Assembly: GCA_016193485.1 (NCBI GenBank)
Contig: JACPRZ010000017.1
Coordinates: 1-64,000 of the forward strand
Length of the DNA: 64,000 nucleotides
Origin: Bacteroidota bacterium
GTDB lineage: Bacteria; Bacteroidota; Bacteroidia; JACPRZ01
Direction: 5' to 3'
Position numbers and translations under genes: made by a program. Below the pieces are notes generated by a model that was given only the letters and a program-made list of their open reading frames with translations, had not been told where the DNA came from and did not search any database. Every line of letters begins with the position of its first letter. Positions within the stretch are counted from its first letter, which is position 1. Below, piece by piece: positions 37,201-47,335 of the stretch.

Positions 37201-40200
37201 CCGGTAGCCCCGCCTCCTATTGTACCGGATAACGGGTAAGAATTTCCTGCGCAAATCTCCCCATCAGCACCGGCAAAAACTGTTGCAGAGGAGTTTATGT
37301 TCAGAATCATCTGATCGGATGCAGCCGGGCATGGGCCTGAAGGATCATTAGTTGTAAGAGTAAGAGTTACAATCCCGGCAGTAATATCGGCAACGGAAGG
37401 AGTATAGGTTGCCGTAAGAAGATTCGGGTTATTGAATGTTCCGCTGCCGGAAGTTGTCCATACCCCCCCCGTTGCTCCTCCTCCGACCGTACCGGATAAA
37501 GTATATGTACTGCCCTGGCAAATAACCGAATCGCTGCCGGCATTTGCTAAAGCGACTGGGTTTATTGTCAGAATCATTAAATCAGAAGCAGCCGGGCAGG
37601 GACCCGCAGGATCATTGGTAGTGATGGTAAGTGTTACTGTTCCGGCACTAATATCGGTTGCTGACGGTGTATATGTCGTATTGAGCAGTGTCGGATTATT
37701 AAAGGAACCTGAACCGGAGGATGTCCACAATTGGCTTGAGGCGCTGCCACCGATGGTCGCACCTGCTATGGTATAGGTATTACCGGAACAAACAGTGGCA
37801 TCTGTTCCTGCATTCGCCTGTGCCTGCGCATTGATGGTGAGAATCATTGCATCTGAAACTGCAGTACAGGGTCCTGCAGGATCATTGGTTGTAAGGGTAA
37901 GTGTAACCGTACCCATGCTGATATCGGTCGCAGACGGAGTGTATGTTGCAGTCATCGATGCCGGGTTGTTAAATGTACCTGAACCTGAAGTAGTCCATGC
38001 AGCGGAAGATGCACCCCCCCCAAAGGAACCGGATAAAGTGTAGGTACTGCCGGCACAAATGGCGGCATCAGAACCGGCATTAGCCGTGGCTGCTGCATTA
38101 ATAGTAATAACCATCTGATCATTCACTGCCGGACAGGGACCAGCCGGATCATTTGTTGTAAGTGTGAGTGTTACACTTCCCATTGTAATATCGGAAGCGG
38201 AAGGCGAATAAGTTGCGGTAAGTGAATTCGGATTATTAAATGTTCCTGTTCCGGATGTAGTCCATGTTGCAGATGTAGCCCCCCCCCCTATTATTCCCGA
38301 AAGAGTATATGTAGTGCCGGCACATACGGTTGCATCAGAACCGGCATTCACAGTCGCTGCCGCGTTGATGATAAGTATCATTGCATCATTAACCGCAGGA
38401 CATGGACCCGCAGGGTCGTTTGTGGTGAGGGTTAATGTTACGGAGCCCATTGTGATATCGGTGGCAGAAGGAGTATAAATCGCATTAGGCAGGGATGCAT
38501 TATTGAAAGTTCCTGAACCTGATGTCGTCCATGTTGAACCTGATGCGCTGCCCCCGATAGATCCTGACAAAGTATACGTACTACCTGAGCAAATTGAGGC
38601 ATCAGATCCGGCATTTACAGTCGCTGCCGGATTAATAGTAATAGCCATCTGATCAGTCGCTGCCGGACATGGTCCTGACGGGTCGTTGGTGGTAAGAGTG
38701 AGAGTAACATTTCCCATTGAAATATCTGTTGCGGATGGTGTATATGTTGCAGTCATTGAGGAGGGATTACTGAATGTTCCGGTTCCGGATGTTGTCCATG
38801 TTGCGCTTGTTGCACTGCCACCGATGGAACCGGCAAGAGTGTAAGTGCTGCCGGCACAAATAGCCGCATCACTGCCGGCATTTGAAGTTGCTGCTGCATT
38901 TATTGTAAGCACCATCGGATCAGCGATTGCAGGACAAGGACCGGCCGGATCATTAGTGGTAAGTGTAAGAGTTACATTTCCCATTGTAATATCGGAAGCG
39001 GATGGCGTATAGGTAGCGGTCAGCGATGAAGGATTGCTGAAAGTTCCTGTTCCTGAAGTTGTCCATGTCGCGCCCGTAGCGCTTCCACCAATGGAACCGG
39101 CAAGCGTATATGTACTTCCTTGGCATATTGTCGCATCTGATCCGGCATTGGAAGTTGCCGCCTGGTTGACCGTTATGTAATTTGTTTTTGTTTCCCCGTC
39201 ACTACCCCCCCCATTAGTGGCAGTAAGGGAAATGGTGTACGATCCGGGAGTATTGAAAGTGACAGAGGGATTCTGGGCTGTTGAGGTTCCCGGAGTTCCA
39301 CCGTTAAAAGTCCAGGACCAGGATGTGGGGGTATTTGTGCTCAGATCGGTGAAATTGACTGTTGTTCCCTGGCAGATTGTTGTTGATGAAGCGGAAAAAT
39401 TGGCAACCGGAGCGGGTACGGACACATTGCCATACATATTCACATCGTCAATGTAAAGGTAATTTCCCCATCCTGAAATATTTTCAAACCGGAACATGAC
39501 ATTATTATTGCCTGCGAGAACATCAATATTTACGGATTCCCTTCTCCATTGTGATGAAGTGGGATCAAAGGCATTTGTATTATCGGGTGCAGTTGCAAGC
39601 GTTGATCCGGATTTATCATAAATGGAAACCCATGCATTTCCACAATCGGTGGAATAATAAACTTTAAGCCGGTCATATAGGGATGAATTATACCTGCAGG
39701 AGGCAACGCTGAAATCAATGCGTACCGGGGATGATACGGAAGCGAAACTTACAGCAGGGGTTTCCAGTGCGTCAATGTCACCGGCAATGGAAGAAGAGGA
39801 GGAGTAATTATCCATCCTGGTGCTGGCGGTGCTTGTATCAAATCCGCTGGCAACGGTAGTACGCACCCAGGTATATGCGGGATCTCCACCGTTTTCCAAT
39901 GTCCATCCAGTCGGGGGAAAAGTTGTCAGGTTGAATCCCTGCCAGAAGGGAACGGGTGTTCCGACTGATGGCGATGTGACGGTAAAATTGCTTGTTGACT
40001 GGTCGTTGGCAGGATTCTGGTCAGCGCTGCCGTTTGGATTATTCGTATAGCAGGTAAACGTATGGGCGCTAATTCCTAAGTGTAACGACAGGTGTAATGG
40101 TTGTGGCGCAAAAAGTACCAGTTGGCGAAATGATCGCGGAAATACCTGCATCAAGGGCGACAGGTGAAACGCAACCCTGCGAGGATAGTAACGATAAACG

Positions 40201-40217
40201 CGCGCCACCGGCACCAA
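31230..40217 (-). CDS. SprB-like giant protein with type B sorting domain (main part of a broken gene)
   Basis: Homology begins at about 40070 ([14 protein letters not shown]); the codons from the first ATG at 40217 down to there are out of frame with the real protein. Order: cleaved-adhesin-like jellyroll (about residues 85-265), PKD domain, eight Ig-like repeats of about 93 residues (NAGSD..IC.GSTYTL.G..GG...., 37026-39168), 24 SprB repeats, and a C-terminal gliding-motility/CHU_C-type sorting domain ([18 protein letters not shown] ... [10 protein letters not shown]). Type B domains need a PorP/SprF partner, which is the next gene. It is probably a surface filament adhesin. The M43 protease domain and signal peptide that belong in front lie in two other frames (see 40069-40997), so as it stands this part cannot be exported. 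Confidence 0.8.
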   Translation of the reverse strand: MVPVARVYRYYPRRVAFHLSPLMQVFPRSFRQLVLFAPQPLHLSLHLGISAHTFTCYTNNPNGSADQNPANDQSTSNFTVTSPSVGTPVPFWQGFNLTTFPPTGWTLENGGDPAYTWVRTTVASGFDTSTASTRMDNYSSSSSIAGDIDALETPAVSFASVSSPVRIDFSVASCRYNSSLYDRLKVYYSTDCGNAWVSIYDKSGSTLATAPDNTNAFDPTSSQWRRESVNIDVLAGNNNVMFRFENISGWGNYLYIDDVNMYGNVSVPAPVANFSASSTTICQGTTVNFTDLSTNTPTSWSWTFNGGTPGTSTAQNPSVTFNTPGSYTISLTATNGGGSDGETKTNYITVNQAATSNAGSDATICQGSTYTLAGSIGGSATGATWTTSGTGTFSNPSSLTATYTPSASDITMGNVTLTLTTNDPAGPCPAIADPMVLTINAAATSNAGSDAAICAGSTYTLAGSIGGSATSATWTTSGTGTFSNPSSMTATYTPSATDISMGNVTLTLTTNDPSGPCPAATDQMAITINPAATVNAGSDASICSGSTYTLSGSIGGSASGSTWTTSGSGTFNNASLPNAIYTPSATDITMGSVTLTLTTNDPAGPCPAVNDAMILIINAAATVNAGSDATVCAGTTYTLSGIIGGGATSATWTTSGTGTFNNPNSLTATYSPSASDITMGSVTLTLTTNDPAGPCPAVNDQMVITINAAATANAGSDAAICAGSTYTLSGSFGGGASSAAWTTSGSGTFNNPASMTATYTPSATDISMGTVTLTLTTNDPAGPCTAVSDAMILTINAQAQANAGTDATVCSGNTYTIAGATIGGSASSQLWTSSGSGSFNNPTLLNTTYTPSATDISAGTVTLTITTNDPAGPCPAASDLMILTINPVALANAGSDSVICQGSTYTLSGTVGGGATGGVWTTSGSGTFNNPNLLTATYTPSVADITAGIVTLTLTTNDPSGPCPAASDQMILNINSSATVFAGADGEICAGNSYPLSGTIGGGATGGSWSSSGTGVFNNPLSLTASYTPSAADISIGSVTIILTTNDPAGPCPSAFDAMILTINPLPVISFSVSNVMCYGNSDGSVSAIVSDGTPAYSYLWNTTPAQTASNATGLSSGSYTVTITDSKTCSSSGSVSVTQPLPLTLTDSSIATTCGSSNGIAMVTAGGGTGGYTYQWDAAAGSQTTSAATGLAAGTYSVTVSDNNGCTVTGIVPVNNGNLSVSVNFLSDVTCYGLCNGSATASASGGNTPYTYEWSSSESGTAANALCGGIQTITVTDNDGCVIISNLTVAEPPALSAVLTDNDVSCYGLSDGSADVAAAGGTPGYSYQWDASAGSQTTSTATGLSSGTFSITVSDANLCSVVESAIINQPGALSVSVDSIANETCSGSGNGFISVLPAGGVLSYSFQWSVSAGSQTTSAATGLSNGLHGITVTDGNGCTATLDTQITTIGNINASIISSSSASCSGAADGSADVSATGGVLPYTYLWSPSAGSQTTSSATGLAAGIYYVTVTDAGGCSDMDSVMINASGSMSALIGSINDVSCFGADDGSVTAIPSGGTTPYSFLWNDPLQQTTQTATGLSGGLYYVTVSDLAGCSVILSATVKDADSISIATSSTNATCGQADGTATVYTVGGVLPYTYAWNDPGNQTTTTATGLLSGFYNVTVSDSKGCTVVATVLVNNDIPVVKIYSYTNVTCAGACNGTASTSLTGGVAPFTFIWFNGSTTGSVSGLCAVTVSVTVTDANGCITSDNVTLVEPPVLTVAISISTGISCYGSSDGSLTASGSGGVSPYSFSWNDPLSQTTATVTGLSAGIYRVTITDSYSCIQTDSFDLTQPVPLSVLTSTTDATCGSPDGTVTASVIGGTQPYYYLWDDPSAQTGSTATGLSAGSYNVTVTDNPGCTGAASAMVNNTIPQVSVDTIIGASCTDVCDGISAVTASGGTPPYTYLWDNGEINFYAVSLCPGLHQVTVLDSNSCISSATMTIGSPDTLEVFILSVSNVTCNGMNNGIITVTASGGTAPYSYQWNDPLNQTASTATGLSPGNYYVTVADNNGCIVSTAQSVSEPAVLIISISSTNASCGVSNGTATANPSGGTPPYSYQWNDSLTQVTQTATSLSAGNYSVTVTDAKGCTEFFSISIFNNNLAAAITSSANASCSGLCDGSATVTVTSGSGPFTYLWDNGENTSTAFTLCAGPHTVSVTDINNCMTTAGTTIFESIILSLSLASSTDVSCNGFSDGSLTVNLTGGIVPYSYQWDDPGLQTSVTATGLSGGTYQVTVSDVNSCTITGSFTVNEPAPLNLSMSKTDALCGQMNGTATANVSGGVSPYQYAWNDPMNQTTVTATGLAAGGYSVTVSDNNSCTVISSVVINNDIPVVNSITDSDISCNGSCDGSAAVFVSNGTPPYTYLWNNGETTAINDSLCPGSYFVTVNDASGCMTSAGVNITEPVALMGAITSTQDILCGGSSDGIAVVNVSGGTPGYLYQWDLQTGSQTTSTATGLNGGIYSVTVSDSKGCTVLLDSIMINEPAALTLELTSTNVTCIGSANGFIDALAANGVLPYTFSWSTGDTTDDIFSLTPGLYILTLTDRNNCSIIDSAMISEPLTTVAISLMVTNVSCKDSTDGAIDATLNGGTPPYFYTWSNGSPTQDLSGLAPGVYDLIATDANGCTAFIVDTVKEPDSIILTLTSVNITCFGAMNGSASVSVAGGTPPYFYLWSDSPASFFPVISILPADKYFVTVTDDNGCSQTGYVFVQEPEPISLTMYTTNTTCNGVCNGSATSLTGGGTGGYTYLWDASPGNQTSAAVTGLCAGIYRVTVTDENNCSELDSGTIGTISGISLSNLVTPVSCDGSDNGKIDLTVSGGTLPLTYSWNTGDITEDIINLDTGIFIVSVRDSANCFASDTIRVTAGNDPCFLIYDAFSPNNDGANDTWIIRGIDKFPAAIVEVYNRWGSLVFRSQPYTTPWDGRFNGKDLPEGVYYYIITTGTGDEFTGTVTIVR
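37026..39168 (-). repeat. Eight ~280-bp Ig-like repeats
   Basis: Each encodes about 93 residues beginning NAGSD and ending [11 protein letters not shown].........I. They are internal to the SprB-like gene and form a distinct block between the PKD domain and the SprB array. Similarity between neighbours suggests recent expansion by unequal recombination. Confidence 0.85.
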
Positions 40218-40716
40218 AGAGATTTCTCATTCTCGTTCTCTGACCGCTTGTAAAAATATTCATGCAATTATCATCGGTATAATCCATATAATTCATAAAC
40301 ATTTCACCGTTAGGAGAAGTTCCCCCCCCGCACGCATTGGTGTGGTAGGGGTGCGTAGGACACCCGCCATGGGAGTTATCATGTGTCGGTGTATCCGATA
40401 CGAGGTCACTGCCGCAGTTTGCATCGCCCCATATATGGCGAAGGTTCAGATAATGGCCTACCTCATGGGTAGCGGTCCTGCCGAGATCAAAAGGAGGGGT
40501 GGAACCCGTAGTGCCGGTATAGAGGTAATCAATGACAACGCCATCGGTATTGCAGGCGCCACCGGGAAACTGTGCATAACCGAGTAATCCTCCCGACAGG
40601 TCGCAAACCCAGATGTTCAGGTAATCACCGCAAGGCCATGCATTATCCCCCCCCTGGGAAGTGAATTTAACCTGGTCATCGGTAGAGAAGGATGCATCGG
40701 TGGTTGACCTTCGCAC
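40069..40716 (-). pseudogene. M43 metalloprotease catalytic fragment of the broken SprB-like gene
   Basis: Homology to the three neighbouring proteases starts at about 40748 ([16 protein letters not shown]) and runs through the zinc site [15 protein letters not shown] and the Met-turn ([16 protein letters not shown]) to SLLSSQGC. All zinc ligands are present. The frame stops at 40069 next to a junction with the downstream frame (SAHTF...), where tens of residues seem to be missing compared with a continuous protein. Confidence 0.8.
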
Positions 40717-40997
40717 GATGCCGGTTGTGGAATTTCCGCTCGGATCTGAAATACCACCGGTATTGTATAAACGGGAGGAAAATTTTTCAGTTCAGAAGAA
40801 TCGCCATTTTGAAGTTTCTGCAGAAACTGCTGGTAAAATGCTTCAATTTTTAACTGGTTTTTCGCATAGTCCGGGTCATTCTGCAAGAGATAGTCGTGAT
40901 GCTGCATGGTACCGCAGCGATCGGCCTGGCTGACTTTCTGGGAGAATCCGGCAGTCGAAACAAGAATGATTATTATACCGGTTAAGAAATATCTCAT
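40617..40997 (-). pseudogene. Signal peptide and N-terminal fragment of the same broken protease
   Basis: MRYFLTGIIIILVSTAGFSQ is a clear signal peptide, followed by the propeptide-like RCGTMQHHDYLLQNDPDYAKNQ and VYTIPVVF. At about 40745 the homologous frame jumps to the catalytic fragment. Compared with the neighbour at 41100-47285, about 57 residues between TIPVV and DPSNN are lost. After the junction this frame runs about 40 meaningless codons to the stop at 40617. Confidence 0.8.
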
Positions 40998-41002
40998 ACT
41001 TT

Positions 41003-41010
41003 CAAAGATA
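41003..41010 (-). promoter_or_regulatory. Predicted -7 box for the broken protease gene
   Basis: On the minus strand TATCTTTG, an exact TAnnTTTG match, lies 5 bases before the ATG at 40997. This gene therefore probably had its own promoter, separate from the upstream proteases, which end in a terminator. Confidence 0.5.
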
Positions 41011-41056
41011 CAAAGTTTTTCATTGGTGCATCATTGAATAATAACTATCTGAAGAT

Positions 41057-41092
41057 AAAAAAAGCCCTCCGATGCATGCCGGAGGGCTTTTT
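41057..41092 (-). terminator. Rho-independent terminator after the protease cluster
   Basis: AAAAAGCCCTCCG and CGGAGGGCTTTTT form a 13-bp perfect stem around an 8-base loop, with A/T runs on both sides, so it can work in both directions. It lies 7 bases after the stop of the 2061-residue protease and separates that transcript from the broken gene downstream. Confidence 0.9.
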
Positions 41093-41099
41093 GATACAG

Positions 41100-44000
41100 T
41101 TACCTTACCAGTGTAACCTTCATCACCACCATTCCATCATCGGTATCCACCCGCATAAAATAAATTCCACCCGGCTCACGACTTAAATCAATTGAAAAAT
41201 TCTTACGCGAACCGAAAAAATATTCATCCTCAAATATAGTTTCACCAATGATATTAGTAATCCTTAATTTAATGAACGGAACTGTTAAGGAAACGTACAA
41301 CCTCCCGTTGGTGGGGTTCGGAAAAACATTTATCCCATCCACATCCGGAAATTTACCCAGTGATGTGTTGAAATCAACATAAACGCTGTCGGTTGCTGTA
41401 CATCCGTTTGCATCGGTTACGGTTACGGTGTAAGTACCGAACAGTAGTCCGGTTGCAAGGGAATCAGTTTGCCCGTCACTCCACAAATAGGTGTATGAAC
41501 CCGTGCCGCCTGAAGGTGTAACTGAAGCGGAACCATCATTACAACTACCGCATGAAGCCCACATGGTATCCAAAACAAGGGATAGCGCAGAAGGCTCAGT
41601 TACGGTAGAAGATGTTAAAACGAAACAACCGATGGAATCAGTTACCGATACCGTGTAAGTACCGGCAGATAATCCTGATGTACCGGATGACCATGAGTAG
41701 GTGTATGGTCCTACCCCCCCTGATGCGGTTGCTGAAACTGTGCCGTCATTTCCACCGTTACAAGTCACATCAGTGGCAGTAGCAGTGGCAGTAAGTTGGG
41801 CAGGTTCGCTTACCATTGCAACGGCAGTTACGGTGCAACCGTTGTTATCGGTTACGGTAACCGTGTAAGTTCCGGCAGTCAGTCCGGATGTTCCAGATGA
41901 CCAGTTATAAGTGTATGTTACAACCCCCCCTGATGCGGTTGCTGAAACTGTACCGTCATTTCCTCCATAGCATGAGACATCATTCGAAGTGACAGTGACA
42001 GTGAGCAGATTGGGTTCGGTCAATGTTGTAATGGATGTGGCTGAACACCCGTTATTATCAGTAACAGTAACGGTGTAGGTTCCGGCAGTCAGTCCGGAGG
42101 TCCCTGATGACCATGCATAGGAGTAAGGAATAGTCCCCCCTGAACCTGTTGCCGATACGGTACCATCGCTGCCACCATTGCATGATACACCGGTTGAAGT
42201 GGCAGCAGCGGTAAGCAGGGCTGGTTCGGTAACGCTGATTGATGAAGTTGCGGTGCATCCCTTTCCATCTGTGACCGTAACATCATAAGCATCATTGATG
42301 AGCCCGATGGCAACAGAATTTGTTTGTCCATCCGACCACAGATAGGAGTAAGAGGAGGTTCCTCCCCCTGCTGTGGCAGTGGCAGTGCCATCGCTGCCTC
42401 CATAGCATGAAACATTGGTTTTACTTAAAGTTACAGTGAGTAGGGATGGTTCATTTATATAAGCATAACTTGTATCCTGGCAGCCCTTTGAATCGGTAAC
42501 CTGGACTCCGTAACCGTTAAGAGGCAGACCGGTTAAGTCCTCAGTAAATCCTACAAGGGTAGTATCAGAAAACCGTATCCATATATAGGTATAGCCACCG
42601 TTTCCACCGGTCACGGTAAGATTAATTGAACCGTCAGATAATCCGTTACAGGAAACACCGGTAGCAACCGCTGTAGCGATAAGAAGTGCAGGTTGTCCTA
42701 CCGTAGCCGTTGAAGTAGATATACAATTAACTGCGTCTGTAACGCTGATAGAATAGGTACCGGCTGAAAGACCTGTTGCAGTGGATGTGGTTTGAGAACC
42801 TGCGGTTACATCCCAAAGATAGGTATATCCACCGGCACCACCGGTTGCTGTAACAGTAGATGTACCATCGCTTGATCCATAGCATAATGACCCTGTTGTT
42901 GCTATAGAAAGAATTGGAGCGCCAGCATTGGATACTGATGCATTTTGCGTGGCTGAACAGTTATTAGCATCAGATACGGTAACAGTATAAACACCGGCAG
43001 CCAACCCGGTGGCAGTTTGAGTAGTTTGTCCACCAAAACTCCAGTTATAAGTATAAGAACCGGTACCACCTGACGGATTAGCGGTGGCATCTCCATCCGG
43101 TTGACCGCAGTTGGCATCAGTGACATTCGCGGTAACCGTTAACTGTATCGGCTGGCCTAAAGTAACAAAAGCACTGTCGGGACAGGCATTTGCATCCCTT
43201 ATAACTACATAGTAAGACAATGCTGAAAGCCCTGTTGCAGTTGCATTTGTTTGTCCGTTTGACCAGTTATATGTGAAACTACCGGTTCCGCCAATGGCCG
43301 AAGCGGTTGCACTGCCGTCATTTCCGTTATAGCATAACGGATCGGCCGATGTACCAATTGAAGCAATGAGTTCAGCAGGTTCGGTAATCGTTACATTATC
43401 AATGGATGTTGAACCGGAACAACCGTTATTATCCGATACGGTTACTGTATAAGTTCCAGCGGATAATCCTGTTAAGGAAGATGTGGTCTGACCGCTTGCC
43501 CAGGAATATGAATATGGAGAAGTTCCTCCGGCAGCAGTAACGGTTGCGGTTCCATTGTTTCCGCTAAAGCATGAAACATTTGTGCTGGAAGTAATGGAGG
43601 CCGTAAGGAGTGCAGGTTCATTGATGGTCGTTGACAGTAAAATCGTACACCCGTTACCATCAGTAACAGTGACCGTAAAGGTAGCGGCATTCAATCCGGT
43701 TGCCGTCTGGGTAGTTTGTGCATTGGACCATGAGTAAGAATAAGAGCCAGCTCCCCCCCCTGGATTTGCAGTAGCGGTTCCGGTAGTGCCGTTATTACAG
43801 GCAACATCTGTTTTTGAAATATTCAAAGTCAACAGTGCCGGCTGAGTTATTGTAGTGGAAGTAACAGCAGTGCACGATTTTGAATCTGTGACCGTTACTG
43901 TATAAGTTCCCTGAGGCAGTCCGGATGTGGCTCCTGAAGACCAGACATAATTGTATGGCGATTCCCCCCCCGAACCATTTGCAGAAACAGTTCCGTTACT

Positions 44001-47000
44001 CCCGCCTGCGCAGGATACATTGGTTGAATTTGCGGTAACATTTAATACAGCGGGCTGAGTAACCGTTGCAGAACCGGTTGCCGTGCAACCGTTGCCATCG
44101 GTAACGGTGACAGAAAATGTACCGATTGAAAAACCGGTAGCAGTTGCAGTGGTTTGCCCGCCTGCCCAGGAATAAGTATAAGCGCCAGTACCACCGGCAG
44201 GAGCAGAGGTCACAGAGCCATTATTACCGCCATTACATGAAACATTATTTACCGTAGAGGCATTGGCAAAAAGTTGATTTGGTTGTGTAATCGTCACTGT
44301 ATCAGCGCTGGTGCAACCGTAATTGTCAGTCATAGTTACAGTATAAGAACCGGCAGCCAGACCTGTACAGGATGAATTTGTGCATCCACCCGTCCAGGAA
44401 TAAATATAAGGTGTAGTACCTGTTGTAGCAATTGCCGAAACGGTACCGGTACTTACTCCAAAGCAGGTCAAATCTGTTCCGGATGCCGTTGCATCAGTTA
44501 TATAAGGTATGGAACTGATAACCCCAGCGCTGAAAAAGTCGGTTGCAACGGTGCAACCGTTCAGGTCAGTAACAGTCACATTATAAGTTCCTGCTGCAAG
44601 ACCGGTAATAGATGATGCAGTTCCCCCCCCTGTCCAGAGATAGGTATAATTAGGCGTTCCACCGCTGATGTTGGCGGTTGCTGTCCCGTTGTTCAACCCG
44701 CATGTTGCATCAACTGCATCGACTGATAATGCCATACCCGCAGTAGTATTGACCGAAACACCTCCATTTGCGGTGCAACCCTTTGCATCAGTTACCAGCA
44801 CCTGGTAACTTCCGGCACACAGACCGGTAGCGGTAGTGGTGGTTTGCTGTGGTGCCGGGTCATTCCAAACATAATTATAAGGGGTAGTTCCACCGGTTGC
44901 AGTAACAGAGGCCGTACCGTTACATCCGACACAGGCAGTGGTAGTGGATGATGTGGTTGCTGTAGGAACCGGATTTATTGTTATGTAACTTGTTTTCTTC
45001 ATTTTGTCAATACCTCCACAAGGACCAAAGGACCAGGCGGTAATGCTATATGTTCCAGGTGCATTGTATTGAATGGATATTGACGAATCATATGTGACAT
45101 AATCCGCAGTATCATCTCCATCAACATCCCAGTATAAAGAATCAAAATTCTGGGATGCCGAAGCATCGAAATTGACCACCAGCGGAGCACACCCTGAAGT
45201 AAGATCGGCTGTAAAATCTACCGATGTCGGCATATCGGTCATAAATGGTATTATGAACAAGGTTGTGCGTGTAAACCCATAAACGGAACCATAATCATTC
45301 CACGAATTATCACTCCACTGTTCCCATGGGAGGTTCCCGGAAGCACCGGCACCATTTTGCGTTTGAACGATCACAAGAGTATCTTTTGTGCCTCCCGCCC
45401 ACAGGTCGAATCCTACCATCTGGAATCCGTAATAAAAATTTCCTGAAACCGCCAGTGGGGGCATAAACAATGATTGCGCGTAATACCCGCCATTAACTTC
45501 CGCTACCACATCGGCAAGGTCAACCGTATCGGTTCCCAATACTGTACCGGGGCTGCCACCGGCACCGTTATCATCCCAGACCGTGTAAACAACCCTGCCG
45601 TTTGAAGTTCCGGATTTATAAGCATAGTACATCCAGAATAATCCACCGGTAATATGAGTGTTTGGCGCGTATTCGGGGGCAGCAAATAATTGCGCTTTTG
45701 ATTTATCATCAAATACATTTGCACCGGATAGCCAGCCATCAACTTCGGGTGGAGGATTAGGGGCGGAACCATCGTCAGCGTAATACAGGGTAAGTGAATC
45801 TTCAACAGACAGGTATGACCAGTGAATCATATCGCATGATGATGTATCGGCAATAACATTTATATAAGTATTTTTAATTTCGGCATCAGAGCCAAGTGAA
45901 TTGGTAGCGGTGAGAGTAACCGTATAGGTACCAATTATTGAAAACTGGATGAAAGGATTTTGAAAGAAGGAAGTACTCGGAGTCCCCCCACCACCGAAAT
46001 CCCACGACCAGGAGGTTGGACCGCCAATTGTCAAATCAGTAAACTGGATATATTGGCCCTCGGTAACAGTAGTTCTGTCGGCTGAAAAATCGGTAACCGG
46101 AGGTGCGGTCGGCTGGCAGGCTTGAGACGAAAGCAAGCTGCTTCTTGTACCATTGAGAACTCCATTCATATAATTCGCCTGCATTGTTGTGTACATATTC
46201 TGACAATCGGCATAACTCATGTAATTCTCAATCTGGTCAAGCATGTTCGGCACGTCATTGCTGCATGTATTTTGGGAATAATTGCATCCGAAGTTTTCAT
46301 CCGAGGATGTAGGAGTGTCGGTAAACCCGTCATCATTGTTGCACGAGGGGGGGTTGTTACCCCATGTATGTTTTAATCCGAGGTAGTGGCCGATCTCATG
46401 GGTGGCGGTACGGCAGCCAAAGCAAATTCCAATGCTGTTATCAATTACTAATCCGTCAATAGAACTTCCGTGCATACCGGGTGTGGGAAGGTATGCGTAT
46501 CCGGCAGTACCGTAACCGGCACCATTGTCAATGTCGCAAATCCAGATATTCAGGTAGTTATATGGGTTCCATGGGTCGTCACCACCGGTGGCGTTCGCTT
46601 TCATATCATTGGTCTCGTTATCAGGGTCCCACCAGGTTTTGGTTGTGGATTTCCTGACTATGCCTGTCGTGGCATTATTGGAAGGATCGCGCTGTGCAAG
46701 GCAGAATTCAATCTGTGCATCAGCGGCAACAGGTAAAAATATTCCGCGGGTCTGCGTAGTATCGGCATTTAACCGCCTGAAATCCTCATTCAACGTGTTC
46801 ATCATATCGTAAATAAGGGCATTTGAAACATTTTCATCAGGAGTATTGTAAATTACATGCACCACAACAGGGATTGTTTTCACCGCTTTCTGAGCCAGGT
46901 AATTCGGATTATCAGCAATCCATTGCTGAATCTGCTGGTACATTTTATTCATATTTCCTGCATAATTGGGGTCATTCGCCATTTGCATCTGTACATAAGT

Positions 47001-47285
47001 ACCGGTTACTTTATCGGCAACGCACCAATCGGCTGTTTTGCCTGAAGGTATATTTCCGTTTTTAATATTCGGTGAATTAACCGGCAGTATCTGTTGTCCC
47101 GGTTGTAACGTTTGCTGCACGTTTCCTGTTTTAAGCAAAGCAGAAGCAGGCATACTTATTTTCGTTGCACCGGGTGTGGTTGCGATGGTTTTACCGGTTG
47201 CTACCTGTGAACCGGGAACCTGGGACATGGTGTTTATGCCAACAATACAAAAAATGGCGAGCAGCAGTAAGGATTTTGTCATCAT
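41100..47285 (-). CDS. Secreted M43 (cytophagalysin-like) metalloprotease with 16 SprB repeats, T9SS type A
   Basis: 2061 residues. Signal peptide (SLLLLAIFCIVGINTMSQ), prodomain, then an M43 pappalysin-type catalytic domain with zinc site HEIGHYLGLKHTWGN (about residue 295) and Met-turn IENYMSYADCQNMYT. Next are a PKD domain, a lectin-like or adhesin segment, a second PKD-like domain, 16 SprB repeats, and a C-terminal type A sorting domain (VFPNPTNGRLYVSL ... REPGGIYFMRV). A zinc endopeptidase exported by T9SS and probably attached to the surface. It is the most downstream of three intact tandem paralogues and ends at a strong terminator. Poly-C tracts occur at several PPY-encoding sites in the SprB repeats. 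Confidence 0.9.
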   Translation of the reverse strand: MMTKSLLLLAIFCIVGINTMSQVPGSQVATGKTIATTPGATKISMPASALLKTGNVQQTLQPGQQILPVNSPNIKNGNIPSGKTADWCVADKVTGTYVQMQMANDPNYAGNMNKMYQQIQQWIADNPNYLAQKAVKTIPVVVHVIYNTPDENVSNALIYDMMNTLNEDFRRLNADTTQTRGIFLPVAADAQIEFCLAQRDPSNNATTGIVRKSTTKTWWDPDNETNDMKANATGGDDPWNPYNYLNIWICDIDNGAGYGTAGYAYLPTPGMHGSSIDGLVIDNSIGICFGCRTATHEIGHYLGLKHTWGNNPPSCNNDDGFTDTPTSSDENFGCNYSQNTCSNDVPNMLDQIENYMSYADCQNMYTTMQANYMNGVLNGTRSSLLSSQACQPTAPPVTDFSADRTTVTEGQYIQFTDLTIGGPTSWSWDFGGGGTPSTSFFQNPFIQFSIIGTYTVTLTATNSLGSDAEIKNTYINVIADTSSCDMIHWSYLSVEDSLTLYYADDGSAPNPPPEVDGWLSGANVFDDKSKAQLFAAPEYAPNTHITGGLFWMYYAYKSGTSNGRVVYTVWDDNGAGGSPGTVLGTDTVDLADVVAEVNGGYYAQSLFMPPLAVSGNFYYGFQMVGFDLWAGGTKDTLVIVQTQNGAGASGNLPWEQWSDNSWNDYGSVYGFTRTTLFIIPFMTDMPTSVDFTADLTSGCAPLVVNFDASASQNFDSLYWDVDGDDTADYVTYDSSISIQYNAPGTYSITAWSFGPCGGIDKMKKTSYITINPVPTATTSSTTTACVGCNGTASVTATGGTTPYNYVWNDPAPQQTTTTATGLCAGSYQVLVTDAKGCTANGGVSVNTTAGMALSVDAVDATCGLNNGTATANISGGTPNYTYLWTGGGTASSITGLAAGTYNVTVTDLNGCTVATDFFSAGVISSIPYITDATASGTDLTCFGVSTGTVSAIATTGTTPYIYSWTGGCTNSSCTGLAAGSYTVTMTDNYGCTSADTVTITQPNQLFANASTVNNVSCNGGNNGSVTSAPAGGTGAYTYSWAGGQTTATATGFSIGTFSVTVTDGNGCTATGSATVTQPAVLNVTANSTNVSCAGGSNGTVSANGSGGESPYNYVWSSGATSGLPQGTYTVTVTDSKSCTAVTSTTITQPALLTLNISKTDVACNNGTTGTATANPGGGAGSYSYSWSNAQTTQTATGLNAATFTVTVTDGNGCTILLSTTINEPALLTASITSSTNVSCFSGNNGTATVTAAGGTSPYSYSWASGQTTSSLTGLSAGTYTVTVSDNNGCSGSTSIDNVTITEPAELIASIGTSADPLCYNGNDGSATASAIGGTGSFTYNWSNGQTNATATGLSALSYYVVIRDANACPDSAFVTLGQPIQLTVTANVTDANCGQPDGDATANPSGGTGSYTYNWSFGGQTTQTATGLAAGVYTVTVSDANNCSATQNASVSNAGAPILSIATTGSLCYGSSDGTSTVTATGGAGGYTYLWDVTAGSQTTSTATGLSAGTYSISVTDAVNCISTSTATVGQPALLIATAVATGVSCNGLSDGSINLTVTGGNGGYTYIWIRFSDTTLVGFTEDLTGLPLNGYGVQVTDSKGCQDTSYAYINEPSLLTVTLSKTNVSCYGGSDGTATATAGGGTSSYSYLWSDGQTNSVAIGLINDAYDVTVTDGKGCTATSSISVTEPALLTAAATSTGVSCNGGSDGTVSATGSGGTIPYSYAWSSGTSGLTAGTYTVTVTDNNGCSATSITTLTEPNLLTVTVTSNDVSCYGGNDGTVSATASGGVVTYTYNWSSGTSGLTAGTYTVTVTDNNGCTVTAVAMVSEPAQLTATATATDVTCNGGNDGTVSATASGGVGPYTYSWSSGTSGLSAGTYTVSVTDSIGCFVLTSSTVTEPSALSLVLDTMWASCGSCNDGSASVTPSGGTGSYTYLWSDGQTDSLATGLLFGTYTVTVTDANGCTATDSVYVDFNTSLGKFPDVDGINVFPNPTNGRLYVSLTVPFIKLRITNIIGETIFEDEYFFGSRKNFSIDLSREPGGIYFMRVDTDDGMVVMKVTLVR

Positions 47286-47335
47286 AAAATTTGTAAATTA
47301 TAAATATTAATAAATTCAGGGAAAAAATCGAACTC

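Noticed and set aside
37026-39168. Regular ~280-bp periodicity resembling a repeat array such as CRISPR
   Set aside because: Units are in frame, far longer than CRISPR repeats, and encode Ig-like domains; no cas genes nearby.
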